Virus record (IMG/VR): IMGVR_UViG_3300024509_000007
Coordinates: 1 to 64,000 of that record
Source: a virus
DNA: 64,000 nt
Reading direction: 5' to 3' (one strand)
The translations under genes and the position numbers were made by a program. Positions 33,885-42,971 of the stretch are shown piece by piece. Under the pieces are notes generated by a model. The model worked only from the letters and a program-made list of their open reading frames with translations. It made no database searches and was not told where the DNA came from. The first letter of the stretch is position 1, and each line of letters starts with the position of its first letter.

Positions 33885-36167
33885 CTAGATAATGCAAGAA
33901 CCTCCAGCGCAAGCCAGTTCGTTTTGCACATCAATAGTAGAACTTTCTTCGATCATATCTTTATAATCTATGTTAATATAACTTTCTTTCAACTTATTCC
34001 ATAATTCAATATTGTACATATCTTTTAAAGCATATGTAGCTTTTTTAATGTCATTATTAAACATTTTGGAAAAGTTAATAATATGATTTTTATAAATTTT
34101 TTGCATATCACTATTAGGTTCAAAATAACCTAAAGCACAAGAACAGGCACTCCACAAAGAACTAAATTCGTATGATTTATATTTATCAAAAAGTTCTTTT
34201 GCTATAACTAAAGATTCTTTTCCATAAATTTCTTCTTGCTGTTCAATTGTATAAACAGCGGTAAAAGGTGCTTGTTCATAATCTTTGTCGCCACTAGAAG
34301 CAATTAAAGATATTCCAGCCAAATAATATCTATTATTATAGATGTAATCGCACACAATAGACCATTCATTTTCATTCACATGTATTGTATTAGAAACATT
34401 GTGATTGATTTCTTTGCAAACACATAATTGTTCATTTTTTCCTGGTATTACCCAATTATTATAAGTTGACACAACATTATCTAATAGTTCTGTGGCGCTT
34501 AAAGACTCTTTTAGTCTTGTGCCTTCTTGACTTTCTACACAAAATCTAATGCAATCATCTGTTTTGTTTATTGACCAAACAGATTCTTCACATGCTTGTG
34601 GATTTTTAGATTTAAAAAACTTATACGGAGCTTCATTAGTATTTGCTTGGACTATACGAAAATATTTTTGGCTATGGTCTGGGTGAATTCCAGATGTTGA
34701 ACCTAATAAACAAGCAGAATTTCCTTCTGGTTTAATACATGTTGTTCTGGCAGCTGGATTTATTTTCAATGCTTTTGCATATTTTTCATTTGTTTGTCTT
34801 ACTATTTTAGCTCCATGCTGTTGAATTTTTGGATTTAAAAGTATTTCTGGATGATGCTGCATACCATTGATCGAAACACCTAACAAAGCTTCTTTTCTAA
34901 CTATCTGTTCAGTAATCTTTCCAAGATAAGAAAAATTAGTAAATGAAGCTTGAAGCGTTCCAATAAATGCAGCAGCTTCACACCTTTCATAAAAATCTTC
35001 TGGGCATGTGACCGTTTTTCCATTAATTGTAGAAAGGTTACAAAATCCCCAACCAGAAAGACCAACTTCATCTTCTGGCATATCGTCTTTACAGTTTTCC
35101 TTTGTAGTAATTGGACCATCATAATTTAACAAAGCAAGCTTTAATTCATCGCTATCTTTTTTATAATAAGCTCTTGTTACCCATGATATTTCGCAGCATG
35201 GATTGCACAATGCATCATAAAGATCAGCCCAGAAAAAACCTGGCTCACCAAATTGTTTAGTAGCTTTAAATAAATTCTCAAATACTTCTTTAGAAGAATC
35301 TTTTCTGTGCAAAAGAGCAGATATATTAGCTCTGCCTCTTTGTGGATTAGTAAAATACCAATCGCCTGTTTTTGCATTAATCATTAATTCATCATCAGCA
35401 GAGAATAAAGCTATAGTAGCCGATCTACGAACACCGCCACTAATAACGGCATCGGCAGAATGCATGACTATATCAAAAGCATCAATAGTACGAAGTTTAG
35501 ATAATCCTTCAGAAACGCATTTATCAAGCAATGCTTTAATATTCTTTAAAGCTTTTTCAAGAGGTTCATGACCTGGGGCTGTTCCAATGCCAAAACCTAA
35601 AGGTTCGCCCTTCTTTCTAATTGAAGAATAATCAAAATGAATATTACAATCTTTAAATTCTTTAAACTCTTTTACCGGTTTATCAAAATATGAAGAAAGC
35701 AGTATTCCAAGAGCATCAGCCCAACCTTCAATAGAGTCATCTATAACATGTATTTTGTGGCTTATAATTTGATTTTTAAGCCTGTTTTCAGAAAAACTGG
35801 GCAAAAGTTCGACATGGTGTTTTTGTACGCTAAAACCAGTTCCTGAACCGCATAAAAGCAAATAAAAACATTCTTGAAAAAACCTAAGTCGATCACAATA
35901 GCTAGCTGAACAATTGTATATTCTTGCATTATGTTTAAGTATTGGCTTGCCACCAAACTGTAATGCTCTTTGAGATCCAAGTATTTTTTGATCTTTAATC
36001 ATTCCATAATACTTTTCAATGTCTTCAGAAAGACTTGGATATACTTCTATCATCATGTTTTTAACACGATCTACGCTTTCTTCCCAAGTTTCTCTTCTTT
36101 TTTCATTTTCGATCCATCTTGCATATTTAGAAATGGCTGTATATTTCTGCAACTCTGTAATAGACAT
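33885..36167 (-). CDS. nrdJ: Class II (adenosylcobalamin-dependent) ribonucleoside-triphosphate reductase
   Basis: 760 residues, the length of the monomeric class II type (Lactobacillus RTPR is about 740). The N-terminal FSK-like ISKYARWIENEKRRETWEE matches the family. A first redox cysteine is in RIYNCSASYC near 83, and NPCCEIS near 325 gives the asparagine, thiyl cysteine and glutamate set, with GFCNLSTI supplying the other redox cysteine. The C-terminus ends in a CAGGSC pair for reduction by thioredoxin. It makes dNTPs (from NTPs in this type) and needs adenosylcobalamin. The cofactor synthase gene is elsewhere in this window (51049). Confidence 0.93.
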   Translation of the reverse strand: MSITELQKYTAISKYARWIENEKRRETWEESVDRVKNMMIEVYPSLSEDIEKYYGMIKDQKILGSQRALQFGGKPILKHNARIYNCSASYCDRLRFFQECFYLLLCGSGTGFSVQKHHVELLPSFSENRLKNQIISHKIHVIDDSIEGWADALGILLSSYFDKPVKEFKEFKDCNIHFDYSSIRKKGEPLGFGIGTAPGHEPLEKALKNIKALLDKCVSEGLSKLRTIDAFDIVMHSADAVISGGVRRSATIALFSADDELMINAKTGDWYFTNPQRGRANISALLHRKDSSKEVFENLFKATKQFGEPGFFWADLYDALCNPCCEISWVTRAYYKKDSDELKLALLNYDGPITTKENCKDDMPEDEVGLSGWGFCNLSTINGKTVTCPEDFYERCEAAAFIGTLQASFTNFSYLGKITEQIVRKEALLGVSINGMQHHPEILLNPKIQQHGAKIVRQTNEKYAKALKINPAARTTCIKPEGNSACLLGSTSGIHPDHSQKYFRIVQANTNEAPYKFFKSKNPQACEESVWSINKTDDCIRFCVESQEGTRLKESLSATELLDNVVSTYNNWVIPGKNEQLCVCKEINHNVSNTIHVNENEWSIVCDYIYNNRYYLAGISLIASSGDKDYEQAPFTAVYTIEQQEEIYGKESLVIAKELFDKYKSYEFSSLWSACSCALGYFEPNSDMQKIYKNHIINFSKMFNNDIKKATYALKDMYNIELWNKLKESYINIDYKDMIEESSTIDVQNELACAGGSCII

Positions 36168-36199
36168 GGCAGTTTTTTTCCTTTTAATTTTTTATGATC
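36168..36199 (-). promoter_or_regulatory. Leader of the ribonucleotide reductase gene
   Basis: On the reverse strand AAAAGGAAAAAAACTGCC precedes the ATG at 36167. The ribosome site AAGGA is a little far from the start (about 11 bases). No cobalamin riboswitch is recognised upstream. Confidence 0.4.
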
Positions 36200-36270
36200 T
36201 TATGTTTGGACTGGAATTTTTACACCATCTTTTGAATGATGGCAATCAAGAAATATGAATTTTTCAAAGA

Positions 36271-36438
36271 TTATTTTTTAGATGTGTTAATTAAATTTGA
36301 TTTACAATGAGGACAGCTAACATCTTCTTTTTTTTCAAAAATTTCTTTTAAAATAAAAAAAGATAATTTACATTTTGAACACTTAACACTTGCATTATTA
36401 ATTGGCGCATAACGATTAAAAATATAGTAATCACTCAT
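36271..36438 (-). CDS. Short zinc-ribbon protein
   Basis: 55 residues. CSKCKLSFF and CPHCKSNLI form one zinc ribbon. The ATG overlaps the stop of the membrane protein gene upstream (ATGAGTGA), so it is coupled to it. The gene ends AAA AAA TAA, and the -1 frame stays open for 24 more codons, ending with LDCHHSKDGVKIPVQT. That suggests a possible frameshifted extension, described among the findings. Confidence 0.65.
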   Translation of the reverse strand: MSDYYIFNRYAPINNASVKCSKCKLSFFILKEIFEKKEDVSCPHCKSNLINTSKK

Positions 36439-36793
36439 CTTCTTCACCAGAACTTTGATTAAAAACTGTTTCTATTAAATTTTCTAAATCTTCTAATGGC
36501 ATTGATTGAATTAAATCAATTATATTATGTGACAATATTTTTGCATCTTCTTCTGGGATATTTATTGATAACATTTTTTTATAAATATTTCTTCTAACAT
36601 ACAATTTAACTAAAGGTCCGCCAGCTTTTATAATTAAAGCTACTCCTTTTGGTGATTGGCAAGCTTTTAAAAGCCTTATAGCGTTTATAACCAAGCTAAC
36701 TATAGTTAGTATAGTTATAATTCCAACCGCTTCGTATTTTTTGAATACTTCTGATTTTTTAAATTCGTTTTCTAATTTTTCATGCAACTGCAT
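36431..36793 (-). CDS. Membrane protein with one or two helices
   Basis: 120 residues. VGIITILTIVSLVINAIRLL at about 23-42 is a clear membrane segment, followed by an amphipathic region (GVALIIKAGGPLVKLYVRRNIY) and an acidic C-terminus (SGEEDE). The size and topology fit holin-like or anchor proteins, yet no lysis gene is next to it. Unassigned. Confidence 0.55.
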   Translation of the reverse strand: MQLHEKLENEFKKSEVFKKYEAVGIITILTIVSLVINAIRLLKACQSPKGVALIIKAGGPLVKLYVRRNIYKKMLSINIPEEDAKILSHNIIDLIQSMPLEDLENLIETVFNQSSGEEDE

Positions 36794-36806
36794 GATTTTT
36801 TTACCT

Positions 36807-36980
36807 TCATGTAAAACATCTATCTCTGAAAATTTTCCATTGATTTTTATTTCTATCGTAAATCCATTCTTTATTTTGAATTATCGGCTGTTCTTTTTTA
36901 ATAAAAACTTTTTTATCTTCTATTAAGTTGAAACACTCTTTATTTATACCGACAACAAGAAATAATATTAACTCATACAT
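36807..36980 (-). CDS. Small hypothetical protein
   Basis: 57 residues from the ATG with GGGTG upstream; an ATG six codons earlier would overlap the glycosyltransferase gene. The N-terminus is hydrophobic (MYELILFLVVGI), the rest basic. Not recognised. Confidence 0.45.
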   Translation of the reverse strand: MYELILFLVVGINKECFNLIEDKKVFIKKEQPIIQNKEWIYDRNKNQWKIFRDRCFT

Positions 36981-37635
36981 GTTGCACCCAGTTGTCAATG
37001 TAAGACTTATCTATATTATTATACACGGTTAAGTCTGTATGAATTGACATTCCTGGTATACAACTTACTAATTTTTTAGCTTTTTTATTTATATCTAAAA
37101 ATATTTGATGATCTTCTGGATGAAAGTTTCTAGTCCACTTAAAAAAACATGAATAGTCATCCTTTAAAGTAGCCACTTTTGTTGCAAAAGTCATTGTTGT
37201 TGATATAGTATATTTCCAATGAAAGTTCTTTCTTAAAACTTTAGTAACCTCTCCAAAATTATACAATTTAGAATATTTATCTGGATGATCATATAAAGTT
37301 ACATAATCTCCAAAAAGCAATCCTTCGTTTAAAGCATCTATTACATTTCCATTGTGTAAGTAATCGTCTTCTAAAAAGTATATTACTTTGTCATCATCAA
37401 ATCTATTAATAGCATCCTCTAAACAAGCCATAAAAGAACCGGCATTGCCCAAAGATGTTTTTTGATGTGGTATATTTTTTATTAAAGATAAAGTATCTTC
37501 TGACGAAACATTATCAGCTAAAAAAGTTTTAGAACAATCATTAAATTTAGAAAGAAAATTAGACAAGCATTTATCTTTGCCACACATTTTTGGCTTTTTA
37601 TAACTATTATCGCTTATCCTATAATAAATATGCAT
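36973..37635 (-). CDS. GT-A type glycosyltransferase-like protein
   Basis: 220 residues. KVIYFLEDDYLHNGNVIDAL near 84-102 carries EDD, a DxD-type metal site with the flanking strand of family 2 transferases. HPEDHQIFLDINKKAKKLVSCIPGMSIHTDLTVYNNI near the C-terminus resembles the acceptor region of phage transferases. It abuts the DUF5824-like gene. Substrate unknown. Confidence 0.65.
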   Translation of the reverse strand: MHIYYRISDNSYKKPKMCGKDKCLSNFLSKFNDCSKTFLADNVSSEDTLSLIKNIPHQKTSLGNAGSFMACLEDAINRFDDDKVIYFLEDDYLHNGNVIDALNEGLLFGDYVTLYDHPDKYSKLYNFGEVTKVLRKNFHWKYTISTTMTFATKVATLKDDYSCFFKWTRNFHPEDHQIFLDINKKAKKLVSCIPGMSIHTDLTVYNNIDKSYIDNWVQHV

Positions 37636-38535
37636 TTACTTTTTTTTGCTTAATGAATTACTTACTCTAATAGCCCATTCAACTCCGCTTGTTCCGCCCC
37701 AACCCAACCAAGCAACTACAGCAGGGATAGTCCAAGGCTTGGTTTTATATTCTGGTTTAGATTTTGCTTTTTCGTAATTACCACGATGACGATTGAACTG
37801 GGCCATTCTTTTTACTGTATCGGCAGAAAGCTTGGCATTACCAGCCAAATCTCTAGCTCTAGCCCAGCCAACAGGAGTCATGCCTTTGCATTCCTTTCCG
37901 TACTTACGCTTCCATTCTAAGACTTTTTTAGCATTGTTTCTTGCTGATTGAGGAGCATCATATCCTTCGGCAGCTTCAGAAAAATAATTTTCAATATCAT
38001 TTTTGGCTTTTGACTTTTTATCTTCAGACATATAATGTTCCTCAACTTGTTTTTTTACAATTGCTAAAACATCTGAAAGTTCAACCTCTTCCCATAAATA
38101 CCCCGACTTTGACTTTTTTGAACTTCGTGGATGACCATTAGGCAAAAGATCATTGTCCTGTTTATAGTTTGGGTTTGATGGACGATTGTTTCTTAATAGA
38201 TAAAGAAATGCTTTAATTCTATTTAGACCCCATCTAGTTCTATCCATTCCTGGGGCATGACTTGTGGAATATGCACCAGCACCACGCCTAAATACAGCTT
38301 TTAACTGAGCCATATTAGCTTTAAACTTTGGATTTTTTGCGTTGTGTTCTTGCATTAATTTTCTAATTTTATCTTCAGTTTCTTTAGAAACTTCTATATT
38401 CTTATTTGGTTTACTGGCTGAATCTTTTGGGTTCTTTTTAGAACCCCTTTTTCTTTCTTCTGGTTTTGCAGGTTTTTTTCTTGGATCGTTTTTATCTGGA
38501 CGGCCATACTGCAAACCTTCTGTATGATCAAACAT
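37636..38535 (-). CDS. DUF5824-like phage protein, possible head-associated
   Basis: 299 residues from an internal ATG (MFDHTEGLQYGR); the ATG four codons earlier is also possible. AVFRRGAGAYSTSHAPG and MDRTRWGLNRIKAFLYLLRNN match the RRGAGAYSSSHRP...ARVxxFL pattern of a family found in phage head maturation or capsid proteins. A second region, GWARARDLAGNAKLSADTVKRMAQF followed by PAVVAWLGWGGTSGVEWA, resembles another small module found in the same proteins. A structural or portal-associated role is likely from the family context. Confidence 0.6.
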   Translation of the reverse strand: MFDHTEGLQYGRPDKNDPRKKPAKPEERKRGSKKNPKDSASKPNKNIEVSKETEDKIRKLMQEHNAKNPKFKANMAQLKAVFRRGAGAYSTSHAPGMDRTRWGLNRIKAFLYLLRNNRPSNPNYKQDNDLLPNGHPRSSKKSKSGYLWEEVELSDVLAIVKKQVEEHYMSEDKKSKAKNDIENYFSEAAEGYDAPQSARNNAKKVLEWKRKYGKECKGMTPVGWARARDLAGNAKLSADTVKRMAQFNRHRGNYEKAKSKPEYKTKPWTIPAVVAWLGWGGTSGVEWAIRVSNSLSKKK

Positions 38536-39091
38536 TATTATCTCCAATTTTTTCTAGTACCATTAGTCCATTATTGTTTTTTAAATCTTCAACAACTTTC
38601 CAGTTTTTATTTTCATCTAAAAATTCATTAATTGCTACCAATATACCTTTTCCATGTCCAGTTTCATTTCTTTTTCCAAAACTTACTGTATCATGAAAAA
38701 TCATAAACTTATTAACATTTATATTATGTTTTGATAATTCTGTTTTTATTTGTTCGTAATTATGAAGAGTGTCTATAAAAAGAAGATCTGTGTTTTCAAT
38801 GTTTATATCTAATGTATTTCCTTGTATAAATTTAAAATCTATATTATTTAAATTGCATTCATTGATTAAATTATTAAATTTTTCTTCTGCTCCAAAAGAA
38901 CTCGGATGTTTTATATCTATGCATGTTAACTTTTTTGGTTTTGCAACAACAAATGCCCATGTAGATACTATACCCCTAACTCCCATTTCTGTTATATGCG
39001 AGCATTTTTCTCCATACTTTTTAAGTATTGGGAGATGTTCATTTATATCGCTAGCAGAGTTACAATGATTTTTATATATTTGTTCTATCAT
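38528..39091 (-). CDS. Class I SAM-dependent methyltransferase
   Basis: 187 residues. ITEMGVRGIVSTWAFVVAKPKKLTCIDI near 33-60 is the SAM-binding loop, and DLLFIDTLHNYEQIKTEL near 103-120 the region of methyltransferase 24-type enzymes, which often act on glycans or small molecules. FMIFHDTVSFG follows. No substrate is readable. It overlaps the DUF5824-like gene by 8 bases. Confidence 0.75.
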   Translation of the reverse strand: MIEQIYKNHCNSASDINEHLPILKKYGEKCSHITEMGVRGIVSTWAFVVAKPKKLTCIDIKHPSSFGAEEKFNNLINECNLNNIDFKFIQGNTLDINIENTDLLFIDTLHNYEQIKTELSKHNINVNKFMIFHDTVSFGKRNETGHGKGILVAINEFLDENKNWKVVEDLKNNNGLMVLEKIGDNNV

Positions 39092-39092
39092 T

Positions 39093-40043
39093 TTAAATTA
39101 ACATAAATAGTTTTTTGTCAATTAATTGTTCTGGGAATCCATCAAAGTTCGAGTAGGCAAATGTTTCTTCCTGTCGAATATGTTTTTCCATATCTTTCCT
39201 GCGAACACGAAGAACACCAGCTGGCAAGCTATCACCAGTATCAAAATCTTTAAGATTGCCGTGACAATCTCCCCAGCTATTAAGAATAATAGCGTAAGGA
39301 TCTGAACCATTTTTATACCCATCATCAATTCCTATGACACACATTTGATGACCCCAACTATCTGTCTGACGATGAAAGCCATCAGAAGATGGTTCCATGT
39401 TATATCCAATGTCGCTAGCTGTAGTGCATGGATAACCATTTACAATTGCGTCACGAAGATCATCCCAACTCTTAATTAGAGCAGCAGACTTTACAGGATG
39501 GAGTTTTGCTTCATTAACGAATTCAGTAGGTGGGCCTGGCTTATCGCCCCACTTACTGGCTACTCTTCCTGAGTATTTCGGAACATTTGTGAAGTTAGAT
39601 CGTAATACTCCAAACTTAATAACAGCATCTGCCATCCAACTACCGAGTGAACCATCGCTGCCATCAAGTTGTCCACGCCCAATAAATACTCGCCCCGTAC
39701 CATATAAATATGGAGGAAAGATAGGATTCCACTCTTCTCTATCGCCCTTCATTAGTTTTTCTGTAGCCATTAAGTATTCAATTGCGTTTTTAGCGCCAAA
39801 CGAAACGCAATCACCAATTTCTTGGCCATAATTTTCAGTATCTTTGCCCAATACTTTACGAACTACATCATAAAGCATTAGCTTTTTACCTTTAGTATCT
39901 CTGCTGGCACTAAAAATTTTTAGATCTTTAAAAGAGCCATCATCTTTTAGTAGATCAAATTCTGATTTGACAAGATCGGGATTATTTTTTCCTGCCCAAC
40001 CATTAACTGTTCCATCTGTATATAACTTTGAAATATCTGACAT
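39093..40043 (-). CDS. Papain-like (C1-type) cysteine peptidase
   Basis: 316 residues. The catalytic set is visible: GQEIGDCVSFG with cysteine at about 79 and the preceding glutamine-like Gln73 for the oxyanion hole, WGHQMCVIGID with histidine near 232, and ILNSWGD with asparagine near 255. The order Q/C/H/N is as in papain. No signal peptide is seen. It may mature virion proteins, cut a host protein or degrade wall peptides. It is followed by a secreted proline-rich protein and small genes, and has unusually high G+C for this window. Confidence 0.8.
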   Translation of the reverse strand: MSDISKLYTDGTVNGWAGKNNPDLVKSEFDLLKDDGSFKDLKIFSASRDTKGKKLMLYDVVRKVLGKDTENYGQEIGDCVSFGAKNAIEYLMATEKLMKGDREEWNPIFPPYLYGTGRVFIGRGQLDGSDGSLGSWMADAVIKFGVLRSNFTNVPKYSGRVASKWGDKPGPPTEFVNEAKLHPVKSAALIKSWDDLRDAIVNGYPCTTASDIGYNMEPSSDGFHRQTDSWGHQMCVIGIDDGYKNGSDPYAIILNSWGDCHGNLKDFDTGDSLPAGVLRVRRKDMEKHIRQEETFAYSNFDGFPEQLIDKKLFMLI

Positions 40044-40054
40044 GTTAATTCACC

Positions 40055-40861
40055 TTATTTAAAAGCTTTAAATCCAGCAGCAATTTCACGCCATGCAGAA
40101 GCAAAATCTTGTTTAGTTACCATCTTATTATCTTTGTAAAGACCATAAAGCTTTTCTTGGATTTCGTTAAAAACAATTTCCCATTTTGACCTATCTCCAC
40201 CAACAGCAGCAATTGAAGAGCGATTAGCTTCTGCTGTCTTTTTCAAAATATCTTCTTGGTCATCAATAGTTCCAGCAGCAATAGCAGCAGCTATTCCTTC
40301 AAATGATTTGGCTAAAGCATTAGCCTGTTTAGCCTTATCAGATTTAGATAAATTGATTTTCGTTTTAGTCAAATTATAAATAAATGGAGAAAGATTATAC
40401 TTTCCCTCTGGAAAATTTGGTTCTGGTTCTGGATTAGGATTGGGGTTTGGATTTGGTTCTGGTGCAGGAGGAGCTTCATCGCCGATAAGAACATCGGTAG
40501 ATAAGAATGCTGTTCTTGCAGCAGTCTCGGTAATTTTATCCTGTTCTTTAACTGCATAAAGATATGTTACGGCAACAAGAGCTTTTAGTCTTTTCGGCTG
40601 AATTCCAGCACCAAAGAAAACACCGCCATTATAATCTCTAACTCTTTTTTCGGTATATCCATCAAGAACTTTCCAAGTATAAGTAGTTTCTACTAAATAT
40701 TGAGGAGGGCTTTTGATCGGGCTTACAGATAAATCAACAAGTTCTCCAAGAGCAATTGGTGTTTCAGCACCAACAATTTTTTGATCTGGAATTACAAATT
40801 TTTCTGCAAAAACATTGAAGGAAAAAACAAGTGCTAAAGCAAAAGACAAAATAATCTTCAT
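40055..40861 (-). CDS. Secreted protein with proline-rich hinge
   Basis: 268 residues from the ATG at 40861 (MKIILSFALALVFSFNVFAEK), a signal peptide with a likely cut after VFA. Residues about 19-125 are beta-rich; a PEPNPNPNPNPEPEPN stretch (about 133-150) is a flexible hinge; the rest is a helical domain (KKTAEANRSSIAAVGGDRSKWEIVFNEIQEKL). The exported two-domain layout suggests action in the periplasm or outside. It abuts the peptidase gene and may work with it; function unknown. Confidence 0.7.
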   Translation of the reverse strand: MKIILSFALALVFSFNVFAEKFVIPDQKIVGAETPIALGELVDLSVSPIKSPPQYLVETTYTWKVLDGYTEKRVRDYNGGVFFGAGIQPKRLKALVAVTYLYAVKEQDKITETAARTAFLSTDVLIGDEAPPAPEPNPNPNPNPEPEPNFPEGKYNLSPFIYNLTKTKINLSKSDKAKQANALAKSFEGIAAAIAAGTIDDQEDILKKTAEANRSSIAAVGGDRSKWEIVFNEIQEKLYGLYKDNKMVTKQDFASAWREIAAGFKAFK

Positions 40862-41007
40862 TTTTTGTTTTCCTCTATCAAACATTTGTCCGTGTGTTTA
40901 TGTGGTTGAAAATTTTTAGAAATATAAATTAGGGCAGTAATTGCTGCCCCAAATATAACTACAGTTACAATATCAAAAATTACTTCCCAAAATATTTTTT
41001 TTATCAA
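40858..41007 (-). CDS. Small membrane protein, TTG start
   Basis: 49 residues beginning with TTG (AAGGA lies before it) and with TTGA shared with the stop of the upstream gene; its TGA is shared with the ATG of the secreted protein. VIFDIVTVVIFGAAITALIYIS at about 9-30 is one membrane segment, followed by a short basic/acidic tail. The overlapping ends on both sides favour a real gene. It might be a holin-like or membrane anchor, but that is only position and topology. Confidence 0.6.
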   Translation of the reverse strand: MIKKIFWEVIFDIVTVVIFGAAITALIYISKNFQPHKHTDKCLIEENKK

Positions 41008-41264
41008 TTCTGTCCTTGCGCCTTCTTTACAGCAAGAATGAAGTCATCGGCAGTAATCTTATTTGTATCGCCATCAAATTTATTAATAAGAAAAGTTAGA
41101 GCAGAAATAAACCAAGGTTCTTCTGTGAGTTTGACTACAGCAGCAACAATTTTGTCATCGCTATCGCCAGGAATGATTGTGGTAATCCACTTCAAAGTGG
41201 AAACAATAAGACTAATAGAGCGAGCTACTTGTTCTGGACTAATTGCAGTTTTTACATCAGACAT
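41004..41264 (-). CDS. Small hypothetical protein, helical
   Basis: 86 residues, no cysteine: VARSISLIVSTLKWITTIIPGDSDDKIVAAVVKL, then WFISALTFLINKFDGD, a mildly hydrophobic helical protein. Coupled to the TTG-start membrane gene by an overlapping stop/start. Unknown. Confidence 0.55.
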   Translation of the reverse strand: MSDVKTAISPEQVARSISLIVSTLKWITTIIPGDSDDKIVAAVVKLTEEPWFISALTFLINKFDGDTNKITADDFILAVKKAQGQN

Positions 41265-41275
41265 GATTACTCCTG

Positions 41276-41842
41276 TTAGTTAAAATGCCAACTACATTTT
41301 ATAACATATAAATTGTTTTTCAACACTTCTTTTTTAACATCTAAATCATTTTTTCCAGTTATTGTTTCTAAGACACCTTTGTTATTTGAACATATAGCCC
41401 AAGAAACATCTTTGTTCTTAACGGCTTTTAATAATGATTTAACAACTAAGTTTTTAGCAGGAAAAGACTTATGACAAAGTTTATTTTCTATTTCTATTTG
41501 AACTTTCTCGACATCAAACATATTTCCTATGCCAATCCAAAATCTATATCTAGTCCAAACTTTTAATATTTCAACGCCTTTAATTTTTTCAATAGCAGAT
41601 ACAATTTTATCAGTAATGTCAAAATTTGTATGGCCAACCCAAAGTTTATAAAGATTGCTGGAAAGACCATGCTCTGCCAAAGGTATTACTCCTTGCGGAG
41701 TCGATATAACTCTAACATGTTTAATAAAATCATTTTCTTGATCAAAACTATCTTTTTGCTCTTGCTCTTCAAAATTTTTAATATCGTTATTTGTTTTAGG
41801 AGTTAATGGGTCTTCCCATTTTAACCATTTTATTTTTCGCAT
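41276..41842 (-). CDS. Hypothetical protein
   Basis: 188 residues. The N-terminal 40 are charged and probably flexible. The middle, FDITDKIVSAIEKIKGVEILKVWTRYRFWIGIG, is a strand-helix-strand resembling a ferredoxin-like fold. Similar proteins of unknown role are common in large phages. Overlaps ThyX by 13 bases. Confidence 0.5.
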   Translation of the reverse strand: MRKIKWLKWEDPLTPKTNNDIKNFEEQEQKDSFDQENDFIKHVRVISTPQGVIPLAEHGLSSNLYKLWVGHTNFDITDKIVSAIEKIKGVEILKVWTRYRFWIGIGNMFDVEKVQIEIENKLCHKSFPAKNLVVKSLLKAVKNKDVSWAICSNNKGVLETITGKNDLDVKKEVLKNNLYVIKCSWHFN

Positions 41843-42645
41843 TTTCCATTTTCTTCTTTAAAAAACTTTCTATATTGTTTCCAGCCAGAAAAATTTCCAT
41901 ATGATCTATTTGATTCCGAACACGGTGTTGCACAATGTTCAAATGGACTCCAATGACCATCGTTTTTTAATTGGTCGTGTAACGCATAATCTTTTTCATA
42001 ATCTATTACGCCTTCAAAATTTAAATAACTAACTCTAGCGCACCTTGCCACGCCAATTTTTAAAAGATTTTTTTCCTCTGGAACATTATTGATGTGTTTA
42101 TCTGCAAAAGGTATGTGCCAACATCCAATGTCAACTTTTTTTGGTATTGATTTATCTATTTCTTTTTTCATTAAAGTAGCTAATTCAAATATTTCTGGTT
42201 GAGCATTTTTATTTATTCTAAGTTTAAAAAAGTTTTCATAATCTGTGGCAGTAACAATTACAGTAGCATTAAACCAAGGTTCTAATAATCTATTTGTTAT
42301 TTGTTTATGTAAGCCAAGTTCTTGTAATTTTGAAACACTATCTATCATTTTATCTCTTGCTTCTAACCATATTTTTTTAGCGTTTTCTTTTTTTTCTTCA
42401 TCCAATTCTAAAAATGCTTGCATACCAGATTGATTTTTTCCCCAATGAACAGGAAAAACAGGATCATTAATAATTTGTTCTAAAAACTTTTTTGTTGGAA
42501 TAGCACGACTACTAGCAGCATTTCTAGATAACATTCTGTGCGTATTAAATTCAGACAATATAAATCTAGGAAAAATACAAACAAAACTTGTTATTCTTTG
42601 ATTGGACGGGCTTATTGAATCGGCTACTATTTCAGCAGAAATCAT
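41830..42645 (-). CDS. thyX: Flavin-dependent thymidylate synthase
   Basis: 271 residues. The ThyX motif appears as EFNTHRMLSRNAASSRAIP at about 32-50 (RHRxxSxxxxSxR with changes), and HWSPFEHCATPC near 230 is the FAD-binding region. It converts dUMP to dTMP with methylenetetrahydrofolate and FAD, supplying thymidylate along with the ribonucleotide reductase and dNMP kinase in this window. It overlaps the next gene by four bases. Confidence 0.92.
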   Translation of the reverse strand: MISAEIVADSISPSNQRITSFVCIFPRFILSEFNTHRMLSRNAASSRAIPTKKFLEQIINDPVFPVHWGKNQSGMQAFLELDEEKKENAKKIWLEARDKMIDSVSKLQELGLHKQITNRLLEPWFNATVIVTATDYENFFKLRINKNAQPEIFELATLMKKEIDKSIPKKVDIGCWHIPFADKHINNVPEEKNLLKIGVARCARVSYLNFEGVIDYEKDYALHDQLKNDGHWSPFEHCATPCSESNRSYGNFSGWKQYRKFFKEENGKCEK

Positions 42646-42971
42646 TGTTTTTCCTTTATTAAAAAAGCTTCAGTTGGTAATACTACTGGCCTTTCCCTTG
42701 TTTCGTTTTGGTTTGATATTCTTTTCAAAGATTGTTCAAAGGAAATTAATATATTTTCTGTCATTCTTTTATTGTTTGTTAATATTCCATACTCTGCTAA
42801 AGCATGAACTATAACTGGCTTTAAAGCCCCAACACTTAATAAAGCAAAAAAGTCGCCAGTTCTTTTTATTAAATCAAGCTCGTCCTTATTATTTTCTAGT
42901 GTTTCTAGGTTAACTTTACAGTAAACATCTTCTTTGTCTAAGAAAAAAGTTATAGAAGATAAATCAGACAT
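42642..42971 (-). CDS. Hypothetical protein
   Basis: 109 residues, helical in the middle (DFFALLSVGALKPVIVHALAEYGILTNNKRM). Not recognised. Lies between ThyX and the GNAT gene with small overlaps both sides. Confidence 0.5.
   Translation of the reverse strand: MSDLSSITFFLDKEDVYCKVNLETLENNKDELDLIKRTGDFFALLSVGALKPVIVHALAEYGILTNNKRMTENILISFEQSLKRISNQNETRERPVVLPTEAFLIKEKQ

Noticed and set aside
34901-35980. Several frames of 60-75 residues inside the reductase gene
   Set aside because: They run over conserved reductase codons and have no start signals of their own.
36168-36270. Cobalamin riboswitch before the reductase gene
   Set aside because: No B12-box-like sequence or large leader; the region is mostly the possible frameshift extension of the upstream gene.
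40411-40470. Tandem DNA repeat in the proline-asparagine stretch
   Set aside because: It is a short coding repeat for a flexible hinge, not an extended DNA repeat array.
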